A DNA stretch of 64,000 bases from Thermaerobacter sp. PB12/4term (GCF_003403315.2 NZ_CP048407.1:496001-560000); one strand, 5' to 3'. Positions 42,514 through 53,204 are shown, numbered from the stretch's first letter. Made by a program: numbers and translations. The notes: generated by a model not told the origin, from the sequence alone.

Positions 42514-43838
42514 AGGATGCCGGCGCGCCCGTCATCCGCTGCCGCGGGCTGGTGAAGCGCTTCGGGCCCACCCAGGCGGTGGCGGGCCTGGACCTGGATG
42601 TGTACCGGGGCGAGATCCTGGTGCTGGTGGGGCCCAGCGGCTGTGGCAAGACCACCACCCTCCGGCTGATCGCCGGCTTCGAGGTGCCCGACGCCGGCCG
42701 CATCGAGCTGAGCGGCCGGGTGGTGGCGGGAGCGGGCCGGCCGGTTCCTCCCGAAGAACGGCGGGCCGGGCTGGTGTTCCAGGAGTATGCCCTGTTCCCC
42801 CACCTGACGGTGGCGGAGAACATCGCCTTTGGCCTACCCCGGGGGCCGGAGCGCCGGCGCCGTGTGGCGGAAATGGTCGAACTGGTGCGGCTGGAGGGCC
42901 TGGAAGACCGCTACCCCCACGAGCTCTCGGGCGGCCAGCAGCAGCGGGTGGCCCTGGCCCGGGCCCTGGCCCCGCGGCCCCAGATCCTGCTCTTAGACGA
43001 ACCCTTCTCCAACCTGGATGCCGACCTGCGCCAGCAGGTGCGGGAGGAGGTCCGGGAGATCCTGCGCCGCACGGGGACCACGACCGTCCTGGTGACCCAC
43101 GACCGGCGGGAAGCGCTCAACCTGGGCGACCGGGTGGCGGTCATGCACGGGGGCCGCATCGAGCAGGTGGGCACTCCGGAGGAGGTCTACTACCGGCCCC
43201 TGACCCCCTTCGTGGCGGAGTTCATGGGACCCGCCACCCTGCTGGAGGGCCGGGTCGAACCCGGCGGCATCGCCACCGAGCTGGGGTTCTTCCGGCAGGG
43301 CGTCACCGTGGCGCCGGGCACGCCGGTGCGGGTGCTGGTGCGGCCCGACGACGTCACCCTGCGTCCTCTGGCGGGCGGGCGCGCCGCCGGCTGGACCGGG
43401 CCGGGGGCTACGGGCGTCATCGCCGGCCGGGAGCGGCGGGACGGCTACTACCATTACCGGGTGCGCCTGGATAGCGGTACCGTGGTGGGCAGCGAGCTGG
43501 TGCACGTCTACGACTACCCGGCGGGCACCCGCGTCTTCGTGACGGTCGACGCCGGCCATCCCCTCCACTGGTTCCCGGTGGGGGACGAACCGGCACCGGA
43601 CGCGGCGCCGGCGGCCGGCGGGCCAGCCGCTGCCGCGAGTGGTCGGGGGCCGGCCGCTCCGGCCGGTCAGGACGGTGCCCGGACCCCGGCCGCCAAGGGG
43701 GCCCCGCCGGCGAAGGGGGTCCCGTCGGGTATGCCGGCGGGGAAAGACACCCCGGCGGGGCAGCGCCTGGGCGGTCCGGCGGTGGCGCGGCCCTACGCCC
43801 CCCATTCCGGGACCCCGGGGCGGGGGGAGCGGGCATGA
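42510..43838 (+). CDS. iron ABC transporter ATP-binding protein, FutC/FbpC-like
   Basis: GTG 42510 overlaps the permease stop; GGGAGGGGG lies just upstream. The 442-residue ATPase has Walker A GPSGCGKTTTLRLIAGF, Q-loop LVFQEYALFPHLTVAENIAF, signature ELSGGQQQRVALARALA, Walker B ILLLDEPFSNLDADLR and the switch His in VLVTHDRREALNLGDR. A TOBE-like region follows (PATLLEGRVEPGGIATELGF ... VRVLVRPDDVTLRPL). The last 90 residues are a Pro/Ala/Gly/Lys-rich tail with repeated KGAPPAKG phrases. It overlaps the epimerase gene by four bases. Confidence 0.93.
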   Translation: MKDAGAPVIRCRGLVKRFGPTQAVAGLDLDVYRGEILVLVGPSGCGKTTTLRLIAGFEVPDAGRIELSGRVVAGAGRPVPPEERRAGLVFQEYALFPHLTVAENIAFGLPRGPERRRRVAEMVELVRLEGLEDRYPHELSGGQQQRVALARALAPRPQILLLDEPFSNLDADLRQQVREEVREILRRTGTTTVLVTHDRREALNLGDRVAVMHGGRIEQVGTPEEVYYRPLTPFVAEFMGPATLLEGRVEPGGIATELGFFRQGVTVAPGTPVRVLVRPDDVTLRPLAGGRAAGWTGPGATGVIAGRERRDGYYHYRVRLDSGTVVGSELVHVYDYPAGTRVFVTVDAGHPLHWFPVGDEPAPDAAPAAGGPAAAASGRGPAAPAGQDGARTPAAKGAPPAKGVPSGMPAGKDTPAGQRLGGPAVARPYAPHSGTPGRGERA

Positions 43839-44884
43839 GGTTGCTGATCACCGGCGGGGCCGGGTTCATCGGTTCCCACCTGGCCGAGCTGGCCCTCTTG
43901 CAGGGAGCGGACGTGGTGGTGTTGGACAGCTTGACGGCCAACTACGACCCGGCCCTGAAGCAGGCCAACGTGGAGTTGCTGCGGCTGCGGGCGGCCCGGG
44001 CCGCCGGCGCCTTCCGGTTCGTCCGGGGTGACGTGCGCAACGGCGAGCTTTTGGACCGTCTCTTTGCCCGCCACCGGTTCACCCACGTGGCCCACCTGGC
44101 GGCCTTGCCGGGGGTGCGCCCCTCCCTGGCCGAGCCCCGGCGCTACCTGGAGGCCAACGTGGGCGGCACGGTGGCCCTGTTCGAGGCGATCCGGCGGTAT
44201 CCGGGGCAGGTCCAGCGGGTGGTGGTGGCGTCGTCGTCGTCGGTGTACGGCGCCCAGCCCGGACCCTGGCGGGAGGACATGGCGCCGGCGCCCCTGTCGC
44301 CCTACGCGGCCTCCAAGGCGGCGGCCGAACAGTACGCCCTGACGTACCAGCGGCTGCTGGGGATCGGCGTGACCAGCCTGCGCTTCTTCACCGTGTACGG
44401 GCCGCGCCAGCGGCCGGACATGGCCATCGCCCGCTTCACCGCGCGGGCGCTGGCCGGCCAGCCGATCCCCGTCTTCGGTGACATCCAGAGTCGCCGCGAT
44501 TACACCGAGGTGGGCGACGTGGTGCGCGGGACCTGGGCGGCCTTGCTGGAACCCGGCGCCGGCTACCAGGTGTACAACCTGGGCAGCGGGCGACCGGTGT
44601 CGCTGCAAGAGCTGATTGCCGCCCTGGGACGGGTCCTGCACCGGCCCATCGCCCTGGATCTGCAGCCGCCGGCGCCGGGGGACGCGCCGGCGACCTGGGC
44701 CGATATCGCCCGCGCCCGGGAGCGGCTGGGGTACGAGCCGCGGATTTCGCTGGAGCAGGGGCTGGCACGGTACGTGGCCTGGGTGCGGTGGAACCTGCCG
44801 CTGGGGCGGGGGCACGGGCAGCCAGGCTTCCCGGCCGGTGACCGCTTCCGGCGCGGCTTGCGGCGGCGGGGGAACGGGCGTTAG
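43835..44884 (+). CDS. NAD-dependent sugar-nucleotide epimerase (UDP-glucuronate/UDP-glucose 4-epimerase type)
   Basis: The ATG overlaps the ATPase stop (ATGA). The 349-residue extended SDR protein has the Rossmann motif LITGGAGFIGSHLAE, VVVASSSSVYGAQPG, the catalytic Tyr-x-x-x-Lys in PYAASKAAAEQYALTY and TSLRFFTVYGPRQRPDMAIA, which is the pattern of UDP-glucuronate and UDP-galactose 4-epimerases. The last 25 residues are Gly/Arg-rich. Its place in a translationally coupled run with the iron transporter, and near GT2 and GT-C-like genes, suggests it supplies a sugar nucleotide for the same glycan pathway. Confidence 0.9.
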   Translation: MRLLITGGAGFIGSHLAELALLQGADVVVLDSLTANYDPALKQANVELLRLRAARAAGAFRFVRGDVRNGELLDRLFARHRFTHVAHLAALPGVRPSLAEPRRYLEANVGGTVALFEAIRRYPGQVQRVVVASSSSVYGAQPGPWREDMAPAPLSPYAASKAAAEQYALTYQRLLGIGVTSLRFFTVYGPRQRPDMAIARFTARALAGQPIPVFGDIQSRRDYTEVGDVVRGTWAALLEPGAGYQVYNLGSGRPVSLQELIAALGRVLHRPIALDLQPPAPGDAPATWADIARARERLGYEPRISLEQGLARYVAWVRWNLPLGRGHGQPGFPAGDRFRRGLRRRGNGR

Positions 44885-44892
44885 AGGAAGGC

Positions 44893-45711
44893 GTGGGAGG
44901 AAAGGGGCCGCCGTTTCGAGAAGCGACAGCGAGCTCCCATCTCGCTGGTCGAAGGCGGGTAACCTGCTTGTGCCGTTTCCTCCGCTGCGAGAAGCCGCAC
45001 CTCGGGCCAGGGCTCACGGAAGTCCTGTCGATCCTGGTCGCTACAGCCGCTCTGAGCGATCTCCTCGCCGTGCTGGTTCGTCCCCACGTCCAGGGAACGC
45101 CGTACGGTGTGCTGACCTCCTGGGCGTCCCACGGGCCCCAGTTGCTCATCCCATGGGTATGGTACCGCCTCCGGGTCGTTCCGGCCGTCAACCGGCAGGG
45201 ACGCGCGACGGCGCCGCCGGCGGCAGGGAAATGGCGGCGGTCCCGGTCGTTTTGGATCCTCCTCTTCGTGCTTGGCGGCAGCAAGTTCATGGGCGAAGCG
45301 GCGACGTCCTGGGGAGAACCCCGCCCTCTTTGGGCTTCCGCCGGCATCCTGCCCATCGTGCTGGTCCTGCTCTTTCAAGGCGTGATGGTCGGTTTCAGCG
45401 AGGAAATGATGTTCCGGCCGGCCCTGCATCTCCCCCTTCGGTTCCTCGTACCCGGTCAGGTTCGGGCCGGCGGCCTCGTCCTTTCCCGGGCAATGCTCCT
45501 GACCGCCTTGCTCTTCGGGCTGTTCCACGGGTCCAACGTCCTGCTGGGCGCGAGCCTCCCGGCGGTGGTGGCCCAATCGGTTGCCGCAACGCTCGTCGGG
45601 ATGATCCTGGGTTCCTACTACGACCGGACCGGCGACTATGCGGGCGTGGCCATGCTTCACAACGCGCTGGACGGGGGCTCCTATCTGGCCTTGCTCGTCG
45701 TGACCCGATAA
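44893..45711 (+). CDS. CPBP-family intramembrane metalloprotease
   Basis: The 272-residue membrane protein carries the three CPBP (Abi/CAAX-like) motifs: FSEEMMFRPAL (the Glu-Glu-x-x-x-Arg), LLFGLFHGSN (Phe-x-x-x-His) and AMLHNALDGG (His-x-x-x-Asn/Asp). Start GTG 44893 has GAGGA upstream, only 8 bases after the epimerase stop. The first 40 residues are not conserved and may be over-called. Its G+C is a little lower than that of its neighbours. CPBP proteases process prenylated or other membrane proteins and bacteriocin-like peptides; the substrate here is unknown. Confidence 0.85.
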   Translation: MGGKGPPFREATASSHLAGRRRVTCLCRFLRCEKPHLGPGLTEVLSILVATAALSDLLAVLVRPHVQGTPYGVLTSWASHGPQLLIPWVWYRLRVVPAVNRQGRATAPPAAGKWRRSRSFWILLFVLGGSKFMGEAATSWGEPRPLWASAGILPIVLVLLFQGVMVGFSEEMMFRPALHLPLRFLVPGQVRAGGLVLSRAMLLTALLFGLFHGSNVLLGASLPAVVAQSVAATLVGMILGSYYDRTGDYAGVAMLHNALDGGSYLALLVVTR

Positions 45712-45831
45712 CGGCCCAGCCAGACCGACCGGCCTCGCTTTCCGCCCGTCGCGGACGCGCCGGCGGGTCGCGTCCAGTGAACCCGGGTCCGTTGGTGGGG
45801 TGGGCGATGGGCCGTGGGGGGCTGCGGGTAG

Positions 45832-45863
45832 CAAAAGGGGCCGGATGCCGGGCATCCGGCCCC
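45832..45863 (-). terminator. intrinsic terminator of hppA
   Basis: On the reverse strand a GC-rich stem (GGGGCCGGATGCC and its complement, 45837-45863) is followed by a run reading TTTTG, 28 bases after the hppA stop. The stem is nearly perfect and the U-run is short. Confidence 0.75.
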
Positions 45864-45891
45864 TGCACGTTCCTTTGCCTTGCGGCGGCGT

Positions 45892-47901
<2,010 letters not shown>

Positions 47902-48290
47902 GTGCTTTGCCCCGCTGTGAGGCGGGTCCCTCCTTTCTTTCCCCGACAAATGCTGACGGTCCGATGAACATGATAAAAGTGTTGGAGGAACGGGACCAGT
48001 CCTTGCAGCAAAAGTCACGTGAAGGCATATCCTGCCGCCCCCAGCCCGGGATGGGCGGAGGAACCCGCGGCCCTGGCGACCGCACCGCCGGCCTGGCATC
48101 CGCAGCGCGGTTCCGCGCACGCGGCGCCGGCGACCGCGGGACGGCGGTAGACCAAGGTGCCCGGAGCCGGTGAGGGCCCTGGGCCGGGGTGGAACCCCGC
48201 CCGGCAGGAGCCGCCCCGCCCGGGGCCCGGAACCCCTCGGGGCCGGGACCGGCCCGGGCGGCTCAGCGGGCCAGGATCGGACCAGCGCGG
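47902..48290. other. divergent region between hppA and the MTHFS-Mug fusion
   Basis: This 389-base gap holds the hppA leader and probably both promoters. On the reverse strand an A+T-rich stretch near 47965-47990 includes TATCAT, a possible -10, but no -35 at good spacing. AAAGGAGGG sits about 27 bases before the hppA ATG, too far to be its usual site. No gene was supported and the rest is G+C-rich. Confidence 0.35.
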
Positions 48291-49676
48291 GTGAAGCTTG
48301 TGACGAAAGATGGCGCATGGGAGGAGAGGTCCTTCGAGCCGGCGGCCGGGGAGGGCAAGGGCGGCGGCAGGGCGCCGGCGGGCGCCGGGCACCCCCGGGA
48401 GGTCGAACCCGCCAGCGATGCCGGCGCCGCCAAGGCAAAAGCCCGCCAACAGGTGTACCGGCGCCTGCGGGAAGCCGGTGCGGCCCGCTTCCCCTTTCCC
48501 ATCGAAGGCCGCATCCCCAACTTCAAAGGCGCCGAGCGGGCGGCGGCCCGGCTGCGGGAGCTGGACGTCTACCGCCGGGCCCGGGCTCTGAAGGTCAACC
48601 CCGACACGCCCCAGCTGCCCGTCCGGGCCATGGCCCTGGCCGACGGCAAGACCGTGTACATGCCCACGCCACGCCTCCGGGGCGCCTTCCTGCGCATCCG
48701 GCCCGAAGACGTCCCCCGCGGCGAGGAGCGGCGCGCGGCCCAGCTGGGCAGGGCCGCGGAGTACGGCCGGTTCGTCACCCTGGACGAGATGACTCCGGAG
48801 GCGGCGCCCATCGATCTGGTGGTGGCCGGCGCCGTGGCCGTCACCCGGGACGGGGCCCGGGCGGGGAAGGGGGAGGGCTATGCCGACTACGAGTACGCCC
48901 TCCTGCGGGAACTCGGGCATCCCGAACTGCCCGTGGTGACCACGGTCCACCCCCTGCAGATCGTGGAGAGGCTGCCCGTGGCACCCCACGACCTTTCGGT
49001 GGACATCATCGTCACCCCCGATGAGGTGATTTTCACCCGGACCCCCTACCCCAAACCGCGGGGCATCCACTGGGAGGCGGTGACCCCCGAGGATCTGGAG
49101 GCCATGCCCGTGTTGCAGGAACTGCGGGCGCTCCAATGGGAGCGCATGCAGGTCCCCGACGTGCTGGCCCCGGGGCTTGGGGCCGTGTTCGTCGGGCTCA
49201 ACCCGGGGCGGGCCAGCGCCACCGCCGGCCACCACTTCGCCGGGCCCAACAACCTGTTCTGGCGCCTGCTGCACGAGGCGGGCTTCGTGCCGCGGGTCCT
49301 GCGGCCTGAAGAGGACGGGCTGCTGCCCCGGTGGGGGCTGGGGGTGACCAACGTGGTGCCCCGGGCCACCCGGGGGGAGGCCGATTTGACCTGGGACGAA
49401 CTCCGCGCGGGCGGTGCCGCCCTGCGGGAGAAGGTGGCCCGCTTCCGGCCGCGGCTGGTGATCCTCCTTGGCAAGCAGGTCTACCGGGCCTATGCCGGGC
49501 TGGCCCGCACGGCGCCCGTGGAATGGGGCCTGCAGCCACGCCAGACGGTGCCCGGGGTGGCCGAGTTCGCCGCGCCCAACCCGTCGGGCCGCAGCACGGT
49601 GCCCTATGCCGAGCGGCTGCGGCTCTTGCGGGAGGCCCGGGCCTGGCTGGCCGGCGGAGCGGGCGGCGGGCGGTAG
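48291..49676 (+). CDS. fusion of a 5-formyl-THF cyclo-ligase-like domain with a Mug-type uracil/thymine mismatch DNA glycosylase
   Basis: The 461-residue protein has an N-terminal half (about 40-270) like the MTHFS/COG0212 family: [80 protein letters not shown] and [20 protein letters not shown]. The C-terminal half (about 295-455) is a Mug/TDG glycosylase: [56 protein letters not shown] and [15 protein letters not shown] and NPSGR frame the base-flipping site. GTG 48291 and 48300 are both possible starts. Gene fusion is continuous, with no frameshift signs. Confidence 0.85.
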   Translation: MKLVTKDGAWEERSFEPAAGEGKGGGRAPAGAGHPREVEPASDAGAAKAKARQQVYRRLREAGAARFPFPIEGRIPNFKGAERAAARLRELDVYRRARALKVNPDTPQLPVRAMALADGKTVYMPTPRLRGAFLRIRPEDVPRGEERRAAQLGRAAEYGRFVTLDEMTPEAAPIDLVVAGAVAVTRDGARAGKGEGYADYEYALLRELGHPELPVVTTVHPLQIVERLPVAPHDLSVDIIVTPDEVIFTRTPYPKPRGIHWEAVTPEDLEAMPVLQELRALQWERMQVPDVLAPGLGAVFVGLNPGRASATAGHHFAGPNNLFWRLLHEAGFVPRVLRPEEDGLLPRWGLGVTNVVPRATRGEADLTWDELRAGGAALREKVARFRPRLVILLGKQVYRAYAGLARTAPVEWGLQPRQTVPGVAEFAAPNPSGRSTVPYAERLRLLREARAWLAGGAGGGR

Positions 49677-49796
49677 CAGGGGGCCGGCGGGCGGTCGCTG
49701 CGGTGGCGCGGGTGGTGGCTCGGGGTGCCGCGGGCGATTGCGGCGGGTGCCTGAGGGCCATGCGCGCCGCGGGGGCCTGCGCAGCTTGTTTCATGA

Positions 49797-49809
49797 CGAA
49801 AATATTTCG
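49797..49809. promoter_or_regulatory. candidate MarR operator overlapping the marR -35
   Basis: CGAAAATATTTCG is an inverted repeat (CGAAA, three bases, TTTCG) ending two bases before the -35 hexamer. Its A+T content stands out sharply from the surrounding sequence, and its position suits autorepression. Confidence 0.6.
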
Positions 49810-49810
49810 C

Positions 49811-49839
49811 TTGACAACGAACTTCGCCCCGCCTACGAT
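49811..49839 (+). promoter_or_regulatory. consensus promoter placed to give a leaderless marR mRNA
   Basis: TTGACA (49811-49816) and TACGAT (49834-49839) are separated by exactly 17 bases. Transcription would begin near 49846-49847, at or within the ATGATG start, and no Shine-Dalgarno sequence is present. Confidence 0.8.
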
Positions 49840-49843
49840 CCCC

Positions 49844-50317
49844 ATGATGAACGGCTGGGAGATCCTTCAGCACATCTGGCGCCTGCAGCAGGTCGTCCTG
49901 CGGGAGGCCACGCCCTGCCTGGAGCGGCACGGCCTCTTCCGCATGGCGCCCTTCGCCCTGGCCATGGTGCGGCGCTGCGGCACGCCCTCCGGGGTTGCCG
50001 CGGCCATGGGCGTGCCGGCTCCGACCGCCAGCCACATCCTGCGGCGCCTGGAGGCCGAGGGATGGGTGACGCGCCAGGTCGATCCCCAGGACCTGCGGCG
50101 CTACCGGCTGGCCCTGACACCGGAGGGGCATGAGGCCCTGCGGGCGGCCCGGGCCTGCCTGGAAGAGGCCGTCAACCGGCGGCTCGAGGGCCTGGCTCCC
50201 GCAGAGCGGGAGCTGCTGGCCCGGCTGCTGGCGCGCCTGCACGAGGATCTCCCGGGAGGATCGGCGGAACGCGAAGGAGCGGTGTCCGGTGAAGGAACGG
50301 AGCCCCATGACCCGTGA
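49844..50317 (+). CDS. MarR-family transcriptional regulator
   Basis: The 157-residue protein has the MarR winged-helix: GTPSGVAAAMGVPAPTASHI, LRRLEAEGWVTRQVDPQD and LRRYRLALTPEGHEAL, the last being the wing with the conserved Asp-x-Arg region. Starts at 49844 or 49847 (ATGATG) are probably read from a leaderless transcript. The MFS exporter gene begins inside its 3' end, so the regulator likely controls that exporter in response to a small molecule. Longer upstream frames are overlaps with the fusion gene and are rejected. Confidence 0.9.
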   Translation: MMNGWEILQHIWRLQQVVLREATPCLERHGLFRMAPFALAMVRRCGTPSGVAAAMGVPAPTASHILRRLEAEGWVTRQVDPQDLRRYRLALTPEGHEALRAARACLEEAVNRRLEGLAPAERELLARLLARLHEDLPGGSAEREGAVSGEGTEPHDP

Positions 50318-52439
50318 GACCATAGCCCGCGGCGAGCCCGGGGCGGGCAACCCCGGCCGGTTGGGGGCGGAGTCGCCGTCCACGGTGGCGTCCCGCGGCG
50401 CTGAAACGGCAACAGCGCCTGCTGGCGGCGCGTGGGCAGGCCCCGCGGCCGGAGGGGCGGGTGGTGCCGGCTCGGCGGCGGGTGGCTACCTCCCGGGCGA
50501 GCGGCGGCTGGCGATGATCGGCGTGCTGCTGTCCATGTTCCTGGGCGCGCTGGACCAGACCATCGTGGCCACGGCCATGCCCCGGGTGGTGGAGGAACTC
50601 CACGGCCTGGACCGCTACGCCTGGGTGGCCACGGCCTACCTGCTGGCCACCGTGGTGGCCCTGCCCGTCTTCGGCCGGCTCAACGAGCTCTTGCCGGGCA
50701 AGTGGGTGTTCACCACGGCGGCCAGCCTGTTCCTGGCCGGTTCGGCCCTGTGCGGCCTCTCGCCCAGCATGGACGCCCTGATCGCCTTCCGCGCGTTCCA
50801 GGGCATCGGCGGCGGCGGACTCTTCGCCACGTCCATCACCACCATCGGCCTGCTCTACCCGCCGCGGGAGCGCGGCCGGGTCCAGGGCGTCTTCGCCGCC
50901 GTCTTCGGGCTGTCCAGCGTGATCGGTCCCTGGGTGGGCGGCCTTCTGACCGACCACATCAACTGGCGCTGGGTCTTCTACGTCAACATGCCCGTCGGCG
51001 TCGTGGCCCTTTACTTCCTCCTGCGGCACATGCCGCTGCTGCCGCCCGTGCGGCGGTCGGCCTTCGACCTGCCGGGCGCGGTGACCATGGCCCTGTGGAC
51101 GGTGCCGCTGATCCTGGCCTGTTCCTGGGGCGGTTCGGCCTATCCGTGGAGCTCGCCGGTGATCGTGGGGCTCCTGGCGCTGGCGGCGGTGGGGCTCGGC
51201 CTGTTCATCGCGGTCGAGCGGCGCAGCCCCCAGCCGCTGTTCGACCTGACCCTGTTCGCCAACCCCACCTTCCGCTGGTCGGTGCTGGCCCTGCTCTTCT
51301 TCGGCGGCACCTTCCTGGGCAGCGTGATGTTCCTGCCCCTGTACCTGGTGCAGGTCAAGGGCTTTTCGGCCTCCAACTCGGGCCTGGCCCTTACGCCGCT
51401 GACCTTCGGCACCATGGCCGGCAGCCTGCTGGCAGGCCAGCTGGCCACCCGTTCCGGGCGCTACAAGCCCATGCTGCTGTTGAGTTCGATGGGCTCGGTG
51501 GTGCTGTTCCTGGTCTTCCACGAGGTGCTGCGGGTCGACACGCCCCTCTGGCAGGTGCTGGTGCTGATGGTCCTCCTGGGCTTCGTCTTCGGCCCGTCCA
51601 TGCCCCTCTACGGCATGGCCGTGCAGAACAGCGTCTCCAGGGAGCGCCTCGGCACCGCCAGCAGTGCGACCCAGTTCTTCCGCCAGGTGGGGTCCACGGT
51701 GGCCGTGGCCTTGCTTGGCACGGTGCTCAGCGGCGCCCTCCACGACGGGATGATCCGGCACCTGCCGCCGGCCTACCGGGCGGCGACCCAGGCGGTCCAG
51801 ATGCCCGCCGAGGGCATGGCGGGCGGGACGGACCTGGAAGCCCGGGTGCGCCAGGGATTCGAGGCGGTGCTGGCCGACGTGGAGAAGGCGCTGCGCGGGG
51901 ACGGACAGGCCTACGCGCGGCTGCAGGCCGACCCGCGGGTGCCCGCGGCCCTCAAGGAAAGCCTGCCCGAGGGCGGCGTTCGCGCCCAGGTGCGCCAGCA
52001 GGTGGCGGGCCTCAAGGCGGCCCTGGCGGCGGCCCTCCAGGGGGACGCGGGGGCGCGGCAGGTCCTGCTGGCCAACCCGGCGCTGCCCGCCTCCCTGCGC
52101 CAGCTGGTGGAGCACCCGCCGGCCGATCCGGCGGCGCGCCAGGCGGCCCTGGCGGCGGCGGAGCAGGCGCTGGACGGCCAGGTGGACGCCATGGCGGCCC
52201 AGGCGGAAGAACAGGCCATCGCCCAGATCCGCCGGGCCATGGAGCAGCAGGTGGACCAGGCGGTGGCCACCGTCCGCAACGCCTTCAACGAAGCCGTCAC
52301 CGAGGCCCTGCGCCAGGTGTACCTCTACACGGCGGCCATGGCGGTGATGGGGCTCTTCTGCCTGTTCTTCCTGCCGGATGAGGAACTGAAGCGCAGCTAC
52401 GCCCAGGGGGAGGCGGTGCCGGCTCCGGCCCGGCAGTGA
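50289..52439 (+). CDS. DHA2-family MFS drug exporter (EmrB/QacA type) with long inserted loop
   Basis: The roughly 716-residue protein has fourteen predicted helices in the EmrB/QacA pattern: LSMFLGALDQTIVATAMPRV, GRLNELLPGKWVFTTAASLF, FQGIGGGGLFATSITTIGLL, GPWVGGLLTDHINWRWVFYV and GTASSATQFFRQVGSTVAVA. An insert of about 190 residues sits between helices thirteen and fourteen; it is helical, Ala/Gln-rich, and seems internally duplicated. GTG 50289 has AAGGAG nine bases upstream; ATG 50307 is the alternative. It overlaps marR by 29 bases. Confidence 0.88.
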   Translation: MKERSPMTRETIARGEPGAGNPGRLGAESPSTVASRGAETATAPAGGAWAGPAAGGAGGAGSAAGGYLPGERRLAMIGVLLSMFLGALDQTIVATAMPRVVEELHGLDRYAWVATAYLLATVVALPVFGRLNELLPGKWVFTTAASLFLAGSALCGLSPSMDALIAFRAFQGIGGGGLFATSITTIGLLYPPRERGRVQGVFAAVFGLSSVIGPWVGGLLTDHINWRWVFYVNMPVGVVALYFLLRHMPLLPPVRRSAFDLPGAVTMALWTVPLILACSWGGSAYPWSSPVIVGLLALAAVGLGLFIAVERRSPQPLFDLTLFANPTFRWSVLALLFFGGTFLGSVMFLPLYLVQVKGFSASNSGLALTPLTFGTMAGSLLAGQLATRSGRYKPMLLLSSMGSVVLFLVFHEVLRVDTPLWQVLVLMVLLGFVFGPSMPLYGMAVQNSVSRERLGTASSATQFFRQVGSTVAVALLGTVLSGALHDGMIRHLPPAYRAATQAVQMPAEGMAGGTDLEARVRQGFEAVLADVEKALRGDGQAYARLQADPRVPAALKESLPEGGVRAQVRQQVAGLKAALAAALQGDAGARQVLLANPALPASLRQLVEHPPADPAARQAALAAAEQALDGQVDAMAAQAEEQAIAQIRRAMEQQVDQAVATVRNAFNEAVTEALRQVYLYTAAMAVMGLFCLFFLPDEELKRSYAQGEAVPAPARQ

Positions 52440-52447
52440 CGGGCCGG
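52425..52447 (+). repeat. 23-bp hairpin repeat, copy 1 (spans the MFS stop codon)
   Basis: CCGGCCCGGCAGTGACGGGC plus CGG forms an 8-bp inverted repeat (CCGGCCCG/CGGGCCGG). An identical copy lies 101 bases downstream. The TGA within it is the MFS stop codon. Confidence 0.8.
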
Positions 52448-52525
52448 CGCGGGAAGGCTGCTCCCCGGCGGCCGGGGGCCAGGTTGCGCTGAGGCTCGGT
52501 GGCGTGAGGTCAAACTGCAGCGGCG

Positions 52526-52548
52526 CCGGCCCGGCAGTGACGGGCCGG
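52526..52548 (+). repeat. 23-bp hairpin repeat, copy 2
   Basis: This is an exact second copy of the 23-bp element at 52425-52447, in the gap between the converging MFS and MOSC genes. As a pair of stems without U-tracts they may act as a bidirectional end signal, or result from a local duplication. Confidence 0.8.
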
Positions 52549-52640
52549 AGCGCCGGGACTGCGCCGGTGGCCGTCCCCAGGAGCCGGCGGCGGGCGTCTC
52601 GCCGGCGGCGGGTTGCCGTTGCCACCACCGGGACGAGGCT

Positions 52641-53204
52641 CTAGCTTCGCGGCAGCCAGATGCGCACCCGGTCGCCCTGGGCGATGCGGCCCGGCCGCTC
52701 CACGGAGAGGACGATGCCCCGCCGCCCCCGTGCCACCTGGACGAACCGCACGGGCAAAGCCTCCCGCTCGGGGTGCAGGGGGTGCAGCGCCGCCAGCACC
52801 TGGCCCGGATGGCGGCAGGGGCGGTTCTCGCCCTCGCAGACCAGCCCCGCGCCGCCGGGAAAGAGCAGCCGGGCCCCCGCCGGCAGGCGGGTCAGCTCCG
52901 GCAGGCCCTCGAGCAGCAGGTTGGCGCCCAGCCATTCGGGCAGGACCGCATCGAGACCGAGGCCGGCGGCGATGGCGGCGCACTCCTCCACCGACACGGC
53001 GCTGAGCTGGCGCCGGTTGCGGATGGGGGTGCCCCGCGGGTACATGGGCTCCCGGCTGCCCGCCGGGCGGGTGAGGCCGTGGTGGCGGTCGCCGGGGATG
53101 CCGCCCAGGTCGACCTCCACCGCCTGGACCCGGCGGCTGATGAAGGTGTCCGGTTCGGTGGCGACCAGGACGGCGGCCACCACGCAGGTTCCGGCATAGG
53201 GCAT
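52641..53204 (-). CDS. MOSC-domain protein (YiiM-like)
   Basis: ATG 53204 is preceded on its strand by GAGGA. The 187-residue product is a single MOSC domain: VEVDLGGIPGDRHHGLTRPA, RRQLSAVSVEECAAIAAGLG, LPEWLGANLLLEGLPEL and the conserved Cys motif CEGENRPCRHPG, where the Cys is thought to handle the sulfur of the molybdenum cofactor. It may sulfurate molybdoenzymes or work in N-hydroxylated compound reduction. The flippase-like gene is 71 bases upstream on the same strand. Confidence 0.88.
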   Translation of the reverse strand: MPYAGTCVVAAVLVATEPDTFISRRVQAVEVDLGGIPGDRHHGLTRPAGSREPMYPRGTPIRNRRQLSAVSVEECAAIAAGLGLDAVLPEWLGANLLLEGLPELTRLPAGARLLFPGGAGLVCEGENRPCRHPGQVLAALHPLHPEREALPVRFVQVARGRRGIVLSVERPGRIAQGDRVRIWLPRS

